From Saprospiraceae bacterium (GTDB lineage: Bacteria; Bacteroidota; Bacteroidia; Chitinophagales; Saprospiraceae): a DNA stretch of 64,000 bases. Made by a program: the position numbers and the translations under genes. The DNA lies in assembly GCA_020627825.1 (NCBI GenBank), contig JAHDGD010000003.1, positions 22,885 to 86,884 on the forward strand, given 5' to 3'. A model generated the notes under the pieces. The model was not told where the DNA came from. It did no database searches and saw only the letters and a list, made by a program, of their open reading frames with translations. Below are positions 28,013 through 36,229 of this stretch, in pieces; the stretch's first letter is position 1; every line of letters starts with the position of its first letter.

Positions 28013-30091
28013 TTAATTTAAATTAGAATTCTCAATATCAACCCACTGGAACCATCCTACTCCTTCTTTTCTATCTGTAGAATTATTCATTCTTCCTGAA
28101 GATTGTCTTGTAAAAATTGACATATCTAGTCCTTTTGTTAAACTATCAATTTCCATAGCAACTTGATAATCAGAAGGAAAGTGTCGTTGTACGGATAAAT
28201 CACTTGTAGATAAAAACAAACCATGGCCAGGGTGGGTATGGAACCAACCTATAACTTCTAGATCTGGATTTTTATCCTGAGCATCACCTAGTTCATCTAC
28301 AATTGTTTTTGTACCTATTTCTATTTTAAATACATCATTGTATTCAGGAACAAATGGCACAAATTTTTCTACAAGTACTTGTAAAGCATCCTGATGATCA
28401 GAAAACCTTCCCATCATAAAACCTCCCACCTCTGGTATAGCACCTTGCAATTCGTTTTGAATACCATCACTGGAACTTTCCGCAAGAAAAGCGTCCAAAT
28501 CACCAATAAATTCAGGAGTTAAGTATACATTTTGAATTTTGGAATCAAGCCAAATATGTGAAAGATTTAGATTAACTGTTTTGTTAGCATTAACCAACTT
28601 TACAAAGTCAGCATAAGGTATTGGTTTACCAGCTACTTTTTTCTTCGTAATCTTTATTTTTCTAGAGGACAAACCTGTGCTTCTTGCAACTGATGATTTT
28701 GGTGTCAATTCTGAAGCTTTTCGTAATGCTGTTTTTTGTCCAATCACAATTTTTCCTTTCTTTTCACTATTCGATGTTGGGACAGAATCGTTTGTTGTCA
28801 ATTTCCCAGGTTTAGTATCCATTGATTGTTCAGCAGTTACTTTATTTTGGGCCATTTTTTGCTGAATTTTTTTCTTATTCTCCGCTTGACGTTTTTCTTT
28901 ATTGCGTTTGTTAAGAAAGGCAAATACACCTAGACTTACCAATAGAAAGCTAAGGGCATAGATCAATAATTTTGTATTGCTTTTTTTCTGCGCTTTATTT
29001 TCTAACAATGCCGCTGTTTTATATACTTCCAATCCTTGTGCGTTGACAATATTCAATTCATTGAATGCTCCTTTAATTCTATTTTCATTCAGTAATCCTG
29101 CACTTAGTTCCACAGCTGAATCTCTGGTAAAAGCAGGTATATTTATTGTATTGAGCAGATTCATTTCTTCTTCTCCTACCTTTTTCAGGTTTAGCTGCAA
29201 AGGCATTTCAGTATTTGCAACCTTGATAATTGAAATGTCATCCTTATGAATAATCGACAAGTTGTATAACTTAAAATCTTCTTCTTCAGGCTCATCTTTG
29301 TAAAGACTATCTACAATAGCTTTCACATCCTCTACTAATTTCTCATTATCTAGTTCATCAATATCATCAGAATCTGATCCTCTAGCATCAACTAACTTCG
29401 ATTCATCAAGTTTTTTTTGCTCTTTTTCAAGCATCTCTCTCGCTTCAATAACAGTTTCTGCTTTATTGGCTAGTTTTACATATCGATTAGCCTTTGGTAA
29501 TTCTCCATATGTTGTCAGAAACTCTTCAACTTCGGATTTGCTTTCTGTATCTACTTCTCGCCATATTTTCCCGATGTCACTTGAAGAAAGTTCTTCTAAC
29601 TTATCAGACGGAGTAACGATCCTAAAAGACTGTGTAAACTGCCCTTTACCCCCTTTGTACGTAAAAGGAATATTTAGCTTGACATCTCCTTTACCCTCAA
29701 TTTCAAAATAAATTTCACGAATATAATTTTCGATAGGTTTTAAAGAAACTACTTTTGTTTTCTGATTTATGGCAGCTTTTGCTTTCGAGTCAAATTTAAT
29801 TTCTTCTGTATCAAACGAAATTTCAGGTTGTCCTTCCATCTCATACCATAAGAAGTTACTCATATGGAGAATAAAACTATTTACATCAGATTCCACTTCA
29901 ACTTCTCCGCCATTTCCATCGAAAGAAACAGTGGGTTTACCAGGAAGATTATGTTTAAGTTCTACAGAAAACTGACCTACTTTTTTAGTCCCATCTAGAA
30001 TTTTAATCTTTTGTTGAGCATGAGATACACTACAAAAAATAAGAAAGATTGACACATAAAAAGCTCTTACAATTGGTTTCGGAGGTTTCAT
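28013..30091 (-). CDS. Membrane-anchored JAB/MPN+ (JAMM) isopeptidase
   Basis: A 692-aa protein. Signal peptide 1-25; a periplasmic beta-rich region (26-160) and helical/coiled region; TM 374-393; a basic cytoplasmic linker; and a C-terminal JAMM metalloprotease domain (about 500-692). The catalytic set is complete: Glu554 in PEVGGFMMG, then HTHPGHGLFLSTSD giving His618, His620, Ser628 and Asp631 (E, HxH, x7, SxxD). The family cleaves ubiquitin-like proteins from substrates or trims their C-termini, with zinc. The cytoplasmic placement of the protease matches soluble E1, E2 and UBL neighbours. The linker carries KIKITKKK, like the basic tags of nearby proteins. The gene is 3 bp after the E2 gene and 1 bp before the vWA/FHA gene. 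The periplasmic half is not recognised. Confidence 0.88.
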   Translation of the reverse strand: MKPPKPIVRAFYVSIFLIFCSVSHAQQKIKILDGTKKVGQFSVELKHNLPGKPTVSFDGNGGEVEVESDVNSFILHMSNFLWYEMEGQPEISFDTEEIKFDSKAKAAINQKTKVVSLKPIENYIREIYFEIEGKGDVKLNIPFTYKGGKGQFTQSFRIVTPSDKLEELSSSDIGKIWREVDTESKSEVEEFLTTYGELPKANRYVKLANKAETVIEAREMLEKEQKKLDESKLVDARGSDSDDIDELDNEKLVEDVKAIVDSLYKDEPEEEDFKLYNLSIIHKDDISIIKVANTEMPLQLNLKKVGEEEMNLLNTINIPAFTRDSAVELSAGLLNENRIKGAFNELNIVNAQGLEVYKTAALLENKAQKKSNTKLLIYALSFLLVSLGVFAFLNKRNKEKRQAENKKKIQQKMAQNKVTAEQSMDTKPGKLTTNDSVPTSNSEKKGKIVIGQKTALRKASELTPKSSVARSTGLSSRKIKITKKKVAGKPIPYADFVKLVNANKTVNLNLSHIWLDSKIQNVYLTPEFIGDLDAFLAESSSDGIQNELQGAIPEVGGFMMGRFSDHQDALQVLVEKFVPFVPEYNDVFKIEIGTKTIVDELGDAQDKNPDLEVIGWFHTHPGHGLFLSTSDLSVQRHFPSDYQVAMEIDSLTKGLDMSIFTRQSSGRMNNSTDRKEGVGWFQWVDIENSNLN

Positions 30092-30094
30092 TGT

Positions 30095-30895
30095 TTACTT
30101 TTTATTTATGACAATTTTTTTGGGGCCTGCTTTAATTTTTTTCAAAATACTGATCCTCTTTTTTCCATCTGACGGGGTCGTATCATCGGAATCATCAGAA
30201 GAAATTTCATCTGGAGGAGGTTTTTGCTCCATATTGAGTTCAACCTTTTGAACAGTTTTTTCTTCTGCCTCCATTTTAGGTAAAACTGCGTTGTCAATTT
30301 CGGAAACGATGCCTTCAGGTTCACCACCTTTTATAAGTGGTGTATTATCAATAACTATATCTTTATATTTATTTACTATCCCATTGGGTTCAGCATAAGC
30401 CATTACCCACTTAGCAGAATGAATATCTTCTGGAAAAGGAGGAGTGTTTTCAGCATGATATTGCTTATACTGAAGAATTTCACCAATTCTTATAATCAAA
30501 AGATATAGATCAAATCCAAGACCAAAACCTTTTGTATTTCCACAAATTCGTCCTTTGTATTTTCCATCTGACTTGATATTCGGATGCCATACATTAGTTT
30601 GCATGTATAATTCAGGAGCTTCTATTGGATATCGAGGAGGGAAAGTTATTCTTGCTGTATGTTTAAAGCCGTAAACAGGTGTTTGATCATTATTTATAGC
30701 AGTAATACTTCTAAACAAAAAATGGACATGATATACACATGGAATCTTCAATGGACTTCTTGTTTCTATGACCTCCCATTCTATAACATCACTATCTAAT
30801 TCGAACATAGACAAGTGATCTTTTGCTAACCTTTTATAGAAAGGATTCTTTTTAAATAAACCACTGTTAAAATCGTAAGTAGGTTTCTTGTTCAT
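30095..30895 (-). CDS. E2-like ubiquitin-conjugating (UBC fold) protein
   Basis: A 266-aa cytoplasmic protein. Residues 1-170 form a UBC core: the strand-turn FPPRYPIEAPELYMQT, then the hallmark HPN (104-106) and candidate catalytic Cys118 in GRICGN, followed by helices that include AKW. There is an insertion of a few residues between HPN and Cys compared with eukaryotic E2s, as expected for divergent bacterial E2s. It would accept the UBL from the E1 as a thioester and pass it to lysines. The tail (190-266) is a low-complexity Glu/Asp then Lys region ending KAGPKKIVINKK. It lies 22 bp after the UBL gene and 3 bp before the JAB gene. The catalytic assignment is by motif; activity is inferred. 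Confidence 0.87.
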   Translation of the reverse strand: MNKKPTYDFNSGLFKKNPFYKRLAKDHLSMFELDSDVIEWEVIETRSPLKIPCVYHVHFLFRSITAINNDQTPVYGFKHTARITFPPRYPIEAPELYMQTNVWHPNIKSDGKYKGRICGNTKGFGLGFDLYLLIIRIGEILQYKQYHAENTPPFPEDIHSAKWVMAYAEPNGIVNKYKDIVIDNTPLIKGGEPEGIVSEIDNAVLPKMEAEEKTVQKVELNMEQKPPPDEISSDDSDDTTPSDGKKRISILKKIKAGPKKIVINKK

Positions 30896-30917
30896 ATGTG
30901 AAAATTTAGGCTAGTTT

Positions 30918-31202
30918 TTACTCTTTTCCTGGTACAAGTCTAGGTGCTAGGTATAATGTATCTCCATCTTGAATTTGTAAATCAAATAAAGTTTTTGTAT
31001 CCCCTATTGATACATTTTTCCTTTTAAATATTAAGTCATAAACATAAGGCTGTCCTTCAGGATCTACTCTAGGAGCTACTTCAGCACTTAATAATTCGTC
31101 TTTAATTTCTTTACCTGTAGAATAAATTGGTAATTCTACTTCAATCTCGTCGCCGCTTGGCATAACTCGAATGATAATCGCAATAACTTCTGAATTCGAC
31201 AT
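30918..31202 (-). CDS. Ubiquitin-like beta-grasp protein (YukD/EsaB-like)
   Basis: A 94-aa protein with a single beta-grasp domain: a first hairpin (VIAIIIRVMPSGDEIEVELP), a helix (TGKEIKDELLS), and the ubiquitin-type end FDLQIQDGDTLYLAPRL. YukD/EsaB proteins of this type accompany type VII secretion, but small variants also sit with E1/E2/JAB genes in bacteria, as here. The C-terminus is VPGKE rather than GG, so Gly92 would be freed only if the last two residues (KE) were removed, for which the adjacent JAB enzyme is a candidate. Alternatively the terminal carboxylate is activated directly. Placed between the E1 and E2 genes with 24- and 22-bp gaps. This is the likely modifier of the system. 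Confidence 0.83.
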   Translation of the reverse strand: MSNSEVIAIIIRVMPSGDEIEVELPIYSTGKEIKDELLSAEVAPRVDPEGQPYVYDLIFKRKNVSIGDTKTLFDLQIQDGDTLYLAPRLVPGKE

Positions 31203-31226
31203 TTGTATTATTTATTGGTTTTTATT

Positions 31227-32435
31227 CTAAAATGTTAAATAAGGTTCATCTTTCGTACATTCTACAAAGAAGATATCCTTTTCAGTCTCTACAGTCAAAA
31301 TCTGTAAAGGTGGCACTCCACAAGCTTTCAAACTCACTTTCCCATCTTCGAAATCCTCGCTAATGTAATCAACATATTTCGTAATTCCTAGTACTTCCCC
31401 TATTTCTTCTTGATATTCTGCTTGGGCAACTTCACTAAAATGAGGTTCAGGAATAAGAACTTTATGAGATTTATCCGTACTCATTGACGTAACCTCCGTG
31501 ATGATTTTGTAATTCAAACTTATGGAAATCTGCTCAGCTTTTAGCTGTTTTTTTATTTTTTTAATGGCATCTTCCACTGTGTCTTCATGAGTCAAATTTT
31601 TCATACGTATTATCTCATCTTTTTGCAATGCATAATGACTTTCGCATTCATCTTTTAATGGAGGAGAAGCAAAATTCACAATCCAATTATTCATCCCATC
31701 GTATGTAAACTGTTCACCCATCATGGATTTATCCTCATAATTATGAATAATCTTTAAAGCTTCTTGAACTTGCATTGCCGCTATAATGGAAGACGATATA
31801 GGTGTTGTAGGCACTCTACCTGCTGAACTATTCCTTTGCGCAACATCAGCACAACCTAATTTGGTACGAATATTTGCCCAGTCTGTATCCGTCAAAGCAC
31901 ATTCGTAACAAGAAACCTCATTTTTGTAAACATTCAATTGACCCGACATATTCAAAATCGCTCCATCAATCCATACTTTGCCTGTCTTATAAGCATAACG
32001 GTTTATAAATAATCGAGCTATCCGATTATCCAAACATCCTATTATCACATCCATTCTGTCGAAAACACCAAGTCCTACATCAATCATAATATCACCATTA
32101 ACAGCTTGAACGTTAATATTGGGATTCATCTCTTTTATTCTTTCTGCTGCTATAAGACTTTTAAACTTGTCTCTTTTTATATCCTTTTCTCTGAAAAGAA
32201 CTGATCTGCATAGATTAGCATATTCAATTGTATCAAAATCAACAATAAAAATATTCCCCACATTCATCAAGGCTAAATTCTTAAGTACTTCATTTCCCAA
32301 TGCCCCAGCACCTACTACCATTACTTTGGCATTTGCCACTTTGTCTGCATCCCACCAAGACATTAATCTAAACGTATCGTCCCAGTGTTCTCCCTTCTTA
32401 CTGATATTCTGAAGATTCAATTTTTTCTTTGCCAT
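31227..32435 (-). CDS. E1-like ThiF/MoeB-family UBL-activating enzyme
   Basis: A 402-aa protein with a Rossmann-type adenylation domain: nucleotide loop GAGALG (42-47), acidic residues in VDFDTIEYANLCR (66-77), Lys90 and Asp136 in GCLDNR. These match the ATP and Mg sites of ThiF/MoeB/UBA enzymes, which adenylate the UBL C-terminus. The Zn-binding pair is partly kept: CYEC (176, 179) is present, but the second CxxC is absent. Cys195 in KLGCADVAQ lies in the crossover-loop region and is a candidate catalytic cysteine. The last 150 residues form an extra alpha/beta domain, possibly for E2 or UBL docking. The start is 2 bp after the ATPase gene's stop. E1 identity is well supported; thioester chemistry is inferred. 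Confidence 0.9.
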   Translation of the reverse strand: MAKKKLNLQNISKKGEHWDDTFRLMSWWDADKVANAKVMVVGAGALGNEVLKNLALMNVGNIFIVDFDTIEYANLCRSVLFREKDIKRDKFKSLIAAERIKEMNPNINVQAVNGDIMIDVGLGVFDRMDVIIGCLDNRIARLFINRYAYKTGKVWIDGAILNMSGQLNVYKNEVSCYECALTDTDWANIRTKLGCADVAQRNSSAGRVPTTPISSSIIAAMQVQEALKIIHNYEDKSMMGEQFTYDGMNNWIVNFASPPLKDECESHYALQKDEIIRMKNLTHEDTVEDAIKKIKKQLKAEQISISLNYKIITEVTSMSTDKSHKVLIPEPHFSEVAQAEYQEEIGEVLGITKYVDYISEDFEDGKVSLKACGVPPLQILTVETEKDIFFVECTKDEPYLTF

Positions 32436-32437
32436 GT

Positions 32438-34423
32438 CTATTTTTTCTTAATCACAATTTTAGGTTTCTTGACAATCTTAGCTTTTGGAGGAGCTGATTC
32501 TGTTTTTTCTTTGGGCTTTGAGCCCAAAACTATCTTTGCTTTTGGTTTTATGGAAACTTTAGGTTTTTTAGGTGCTGGCTCTTCAGGCGGTGCGGAAATC
32601 TCTTCCTTCTTTTTTGCTTTGATTTTGGTTTTAATCACGCGCTTTGGCTTAGGAGCTTCTTCTTGCTGACCTGATTCATCATCACCTTCTCCTTCCAACA
32701 GTCTTTTTATCGCCTCATCTTCTTCATCCAATGCGGGTTCCATCTCACTAACTTGTTCTTTCTGAACATCATTTTTTGGGGCTTGACCCCCACTATTATC
32801 AGACGAATCACTTATCCCTAGAATTGCAAGTGCTTCTTTTCGAGCATCATCATCTGCCTCTGATCCGCTAGATTTAACATTGATTTTCAAGTCTCGTTTC
32901 ACCTTCTTTTTCAGGCTCATCTTTTTCCTTGTCCCATCACTTGCTTTATACTCTACTGGACCATAAGTTTCGATCAACTTATCTATAAAATCCAGACCAA
33001 GCTCATATTGCTCATGTTGAGCACGCGCCCAACTTTCCGTAATCATATCTACATCAATAGTTGCAAACATAGCTTTATACTGAGCTTTTGAAAGAACGGA
33101 ACGCATCTCAACACCATCTATATAATGAGAAATTGCTGCATCAGCTAACTGGATAAATTTAACTTTTAATATGTTGCTATTTTTTATCCACTTCTTTATA
33201 TCATCCCACTCATCGAATAATGAAGCATCATTTATTGACAATTTTTTTCGATCCATGGCCAATATGGTTGGAATCTGCATAACCAATTCACCTAACTGAT
33301 CCATTGTTATGGCTAATATATCGATTGCTTTCTTCCGATCCACGTTTACTGCTTTCAGTTTACGCCCATTGTCATTAATCAGGTGTGGAATAATCCGTTT
33401 AAACAATGATTTATTGTATTCCGACAGATTCGCATAATCCGTTTTTGCCATCGCTAGGCTGTCACCGCCTTCTGCAGCATTCAATAAAGAATCTACACTT
33501 TTCGAACCGCTTTTCTTCAGCCCTCTTGCAACAGCTTTAGATTTCTGACCAGTAGCTCTGAAATAATGAGCTTTTGTAATGGTTTTGTCTTTATGATTTC
33601 GCTTCCATTCCAGCCAAGTTCTAGACATCAACAATTGCAATTTTCTCAACTGATCGCTATCTTGCAGCAACATAAGCATGAGCTCTTTTCCAAGATCATC
33701 AGCTACTACACTTTTCACCAATTTAGAAGGTGCGTTTATTGCAAGACTTAATCCATTATTATCTAAGAATTTCAGTTTATGCATTCCCATATTCAAAGCC
33801 TTGTGAAACTTTGGATCTTCTCTGAGTTTTGGAGACTTAAAATCATCGCGATCAAATGCAGTTACAAAAAACAACGGCAATAGTTTTTCTGAGTATGCAC
33901 GATAAATCAGCCTAAAGAACTTGTGTCTCTGACGAGGATCAACATCCATATCAAAAACGTCAATCATATCATCTATAGCAATAAGAATGTTGATTTCTCT
34001 ATCGCCTATAATACGTTCAATAACCCTTACTAAACCGTAATCATTTTTCATTAGTTGTTGATAAACTTCTTCCTCCATACTGGGAATAATTTTATCACTA
34101 ATTTTATTAACCGGATTTACGATGGCTTTTGCAAGCGCTAAAACAGGATTTGTATCAGGCATCATAAAAACACATCGCCAACTACTCCCATTGTACCCAT
34201 CAAAAGGTTTCTGTCGTAAATTTGGAATAAGGCCTGCACGGATAAGAGAAGTTTTACCCATTTTGGGTTCGCCTATTATACTAATAAGTTTACGTTGACG
34301 GATCTTAAGTTTGAGGGTTGAAATATCTTTTTCTCTGCCGAAAAACAAATTGTCTTCATCCTCTAAATAAGGACGATAGAACCCATTTTCAAAACCAGGA
34401 TATGGATTAACTATTTTCAGCAT
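32438..34423 (-). CDS. STAND-type (nSTAND1-like) P-loop ATPase with Lys-rich C-tail
   Basis: A 661-aa cytoplasmic NTPase and the first gene of the ubiquitin-like operon. The N-terminus NPYPGFENGFYRPYLED...FFGRE matches the nSTAND1 entry motif (PYPGLRPF...FFGRE). Walker A is GEPKMGKTS (51-59), and Walker B is INILIAIDD (144-152). The helical middle (170-500) resembles the winged-helix and sensor part of STAND ATPases, although no WD40 or TPR sensor repeats follow. The tail (540-661) is low complexity, Lys/Glu/Pro rich, with repeated PKxxIKxK units ending KPKIVIKKK. STAND proteins usually work as ligand-triggered switches, so it may gate the UBL system or bind machine parts. The gene starts at 34423, 261 bp from the M23 gene of the injection-system operon. 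Confidence 0.78.
   Translation of the reverse strand: MLKIVNPYPGFENGFYRPYLEDEDNLFFGREKDISTLKLKIRQRKLISIIGEPKMGKTSLIRAGLIPNLRQKPFDGYNGSSWRCVFMMPDTNPVLALAKAIVNPVNKISDKIIPSMEEEVYQQLMKNDYGLVRVIERIIGDREINILIAIDDMIDVFDMDVDPRQRHKFFRLIYRAYSEKLLPLFFVTAFDRDDFKSPKLREDPKFHKALNMGMHKLKFLDNNGLSLAINAPSKLVKSVVADDLGKELMLMLLQDSDQLRKLQLLMSRTWLEWKRNHKDKTITKAHYFRATGQKSKAVARGLKKSGSKSVDSLLNAAEGGDSLAMAKTDYANLSEYNKSLFKRIIPHLINDNGRKLKAVNVDRKKAIDILAITMDQLGELVMQIPTILAMDRKKLSINDASLFDEWDDIKKWIKNSNILKVKFIQLADAAISHYIDGVEMRSVLSKAQYKAMFATIDVDMITESWARAQHEQYELGLDFIDKLIETYGPVEYKASDGTRKKMSLKKKVKRDLKINVKSSGSEADDDARKEALAILGISDSSDNSGGQAPKNDVQKEQVSEMEPALDEEDEAIKRLLEGEGDDESGQQEEAPKPKRVIKTKIKAKKKEEISAPPEEPAPKKPKVSIKPKAKIVLGSKPKEKTESAPPKAKIVKKPKIVIKKK
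32510..32528. repeat. TTTGGGCT-TTG-AGCCCAAA palindrome inside CDS
   Basis: An eight-base stem with a 3-nt loop lies inside the coding sequence for the Lys-rich tail of the STAND ATPase. It belongs to the dispersed palindrome family that is otherwise mostly intergenic (24551, 24719, 21296). It may have been inserted into a permissive low-complexity tail. Confidence 0.5.
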
Positions 34424-34684
34424 AAAAAGTGGTCAATTTTCGCTTTTCAAAAGCAAAATTTTTTCAATAAATCTCAATCATTCCATCTATTCGAACACTT
34501 AAATGCGCGCCTATAAACCGATTTAATCAAGCTTTATTTAAAATTTGGGGTTTAATAATTTAGCTTTTAATGATTGCCAAAATAAATATATATTTACAAA
34601 AATCATGCTTTTACCCTAAAAAATCATTAAAAGAAAGTTGTCGAAATTTATTTTCAGGAACTTTCATATTTTGACAGCAAGCTT
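34424..34684. promoter_or_regulatory. Divergent control region: UBL operon / injection-system operon
   Basis: 261 bp separating the start codons of the STAND ATPase (minus) and the M23 peptidase (plus). It is strongly AT-rich and includes a short GCTTTT-c-AAAAGC palindrome (34442-34454). I find no exact TAnnTTTG on either strand; TATTTTG at 34667-34673 is one base short of it. The two operons may share regulation through this region, but no regulator site is proven. Confidence 0.5.
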
Positions 34685-36082
34685 ATGAGTAGACCAAAGA
34701 TTGTCATAAAATCAAAAGACACACCACAGGATCCTCCACCTAGAACTCCTGTAAAAAAAGAACCCATTCCTGCACCAAAAACAGCACCAAAATCAAAACA
34801 ACAACCTACACCTTCACAAGATGAAAAGATTCCTTACAAACCTATAAATAAAAAGAAGGTTATAGCTTGGAGTGCTGGGGGACTATTCCTTGTTTTACTT
34901 GGTGCAGCAGCTGTATATTATTTCTTTTTCATGAAAGATTCTACGATAGAAAAGGAAGAGCTTTCAACGGAAGCAATTGTTTCAGAAAAAAGCACGAATT
35001 ACGAAGCCGAATATGAAGATTTTGAAAAAGACATATTAAGCAAATCAACAACAATTCGTTCCTTATTAAATGAAATAGGAATTGCAGGAGCAGATATTTC
35101 CGAAGTTGATTCGAAACTGAAGGCACTTAACCTAGGAAGACTTAGAAAAGGAGACAAATTCACAGTGTTTTATGAAGAAGAACCACAGATGATAATCCTA
35201 GAACCAAAAACGACTCCTTATCATAAATATGTTATTAATTGTTCGAATCTGGAGGTAGAGAAAGTTGCCAAAAATCGTGAAATTCGAGTAAATGAAATGG
35301 CTGCGATAGTTGAAGTAAACCTAGGGGTTACGTTCATCAACAATAATCTGAATTTAAAACTTATTTCAAAATTGGAGGAGATTTTTCAATATAGTCTTGA
35401 CTTCTTTGAAATAGACGATGGTGATCGATTTAAGATCTTATACGAAACGGAGTATTTGGATGGCAAACCAAATGAGGTATTAGGGATTACTTCAGCATTT
35501 ATAAAAGAAGGCAACAAATCCTATTTTGCATTTAGAAGAAAAGAAGGGAATAAAGTGCAATATTACAATGAATATGGCGAATCGTTAAAAAAGTCGTTCT
35601 TACAATCACCTATAAAGTACGGAGGTGTAATTTCATCAGGATTTGGGTTGCGGGTGCACCCAAAGTCAGGGCACACCAAGATGCATCTGGGAACAGATTA
35701 TGCCGCACCAGAAGGGACACCTATTGTAGCCGTTGCAGATGGCGTAGTCACTGGAAGGGCATTTGCAGGGGCTAGTGGAAACTTTGTAAAGCTAAAACAC
35801 GACGATCAATTTGAAACACAATATCTTCATATGCAAAAATTTGAACCTTCTGTTACTATGGGTACGAGAGTGAGGCAAGGAGATGTAATAGGATATGTAG
35901 GAAGTACAGGATCATCAACTGGACCACATGTTTGTTTTAGATTTAAGAAAAACGGAGAACAAGTAAATCCAGCCAATCATAATTCAGGAACTTCAGGTAG
36001 AATAAGCCCTATTGAAATTGAAGCATATAAAACAGAAATTTCACCACTTCAAACAGCAATCAAAAAAGTAGAATACTTTTAA
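34685..36082 (+). CDS. Membrane-anchored M23 (LytM) peptidase
   Basis: A 465-aa protein. The N-terminal 57 residues are cytoplasmic, basic and Pro-rich, beginning MSRPKIVIKSK. One TM helix (58-83) follows, then a periplasmic region with LysM/OapA-like and MepM-like elements (100-310), and the M23 fold. Zn ligands HLGTD (His334, Asp338) are present. The second motif reads GPHVCFRF: His415 is kept, but the usual second His is Cys417. This HVC variant is familiar from Bacteroidota M23 enzymes and may still bind zinc. Family members cleave peptidoglycan peptide bridges, so here it may open or shape the wall for the injection machine. It is the first gene of the plus-strand operon. Activity is inferred. 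Confidence 0.85.
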   Translation: MSRPKIVIKSKDTPQDPPPRTPVKKEPIPAPKTAPKSKQQPTPSQDEKIPYKPINKKKVIAWSAGGLFLVLLGAAAVYYFFFMKDSTIEKEELSTEAIVSEKSTNYEAEYEDFEKDILSKSTTIRSLLNEIGIAGADISEVDSKLKALNLGRLRKGDKFTVFYEEEPQMIILEPKTTPYHKYVINCSNLEVEKVAKNREIRVNEMAAIVEVNLGVTFINNNLNLKLISKLEEIFQYSLDFFEIDDGDRFKILYETEYLDGKPNEVLGITSAFIKEGNKSYFAFRRKEGNKVQYYNEYGESLKKSFLQSPIKYGGVISSGFGLRVHPKSGHTKMHLGTDYAAPEGTPIVAVADGVVTGRAFAGASGNFVKLKHDDQFETQYLHMQKFEPSVTMGTRVRQGDVIGYVGSTGSSTGPHVCFRFKKNGEQVNPANHNSGTSGRISPIEIEAYKTEISPLQTAIKKVEYF

Positions 36083-36229
36083 TCAAGTAATCTATAGATG
36101 TTCAAGATTATTTGTTAAAAGAACTGGATTACAAATTTTATTTTTAAATTTATTGACAATAGCAATTAATTGCAGTATCTTGGGCTTGATTAAAACCCCA
36201 CATCTTTAATCATTAAATAATTAACCATA

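Noticed and set aside
30918..31202. YukD/EsaB-like protein as evidence of a type VII secretion system
   Set aside because: No EssC/FtsK-type ATPase, WXG100 protein or EsaA homologue is nearby, whereas E1, E2 and JAB genes are.
34667..34673. TATTTTG as promoter of the M23 gene
   Set aside because: One base short of TAnnTTTG, no -33 TTTG at proper distance, and only 11 bp from the start codon.
35642..35664. TTTGGG...CCCAAA inverted repeat in the M23 gene
   Set aside because: It needs a bulge and encodes the conserved GFGLRVHPKSG region, so coding constraint explains it.
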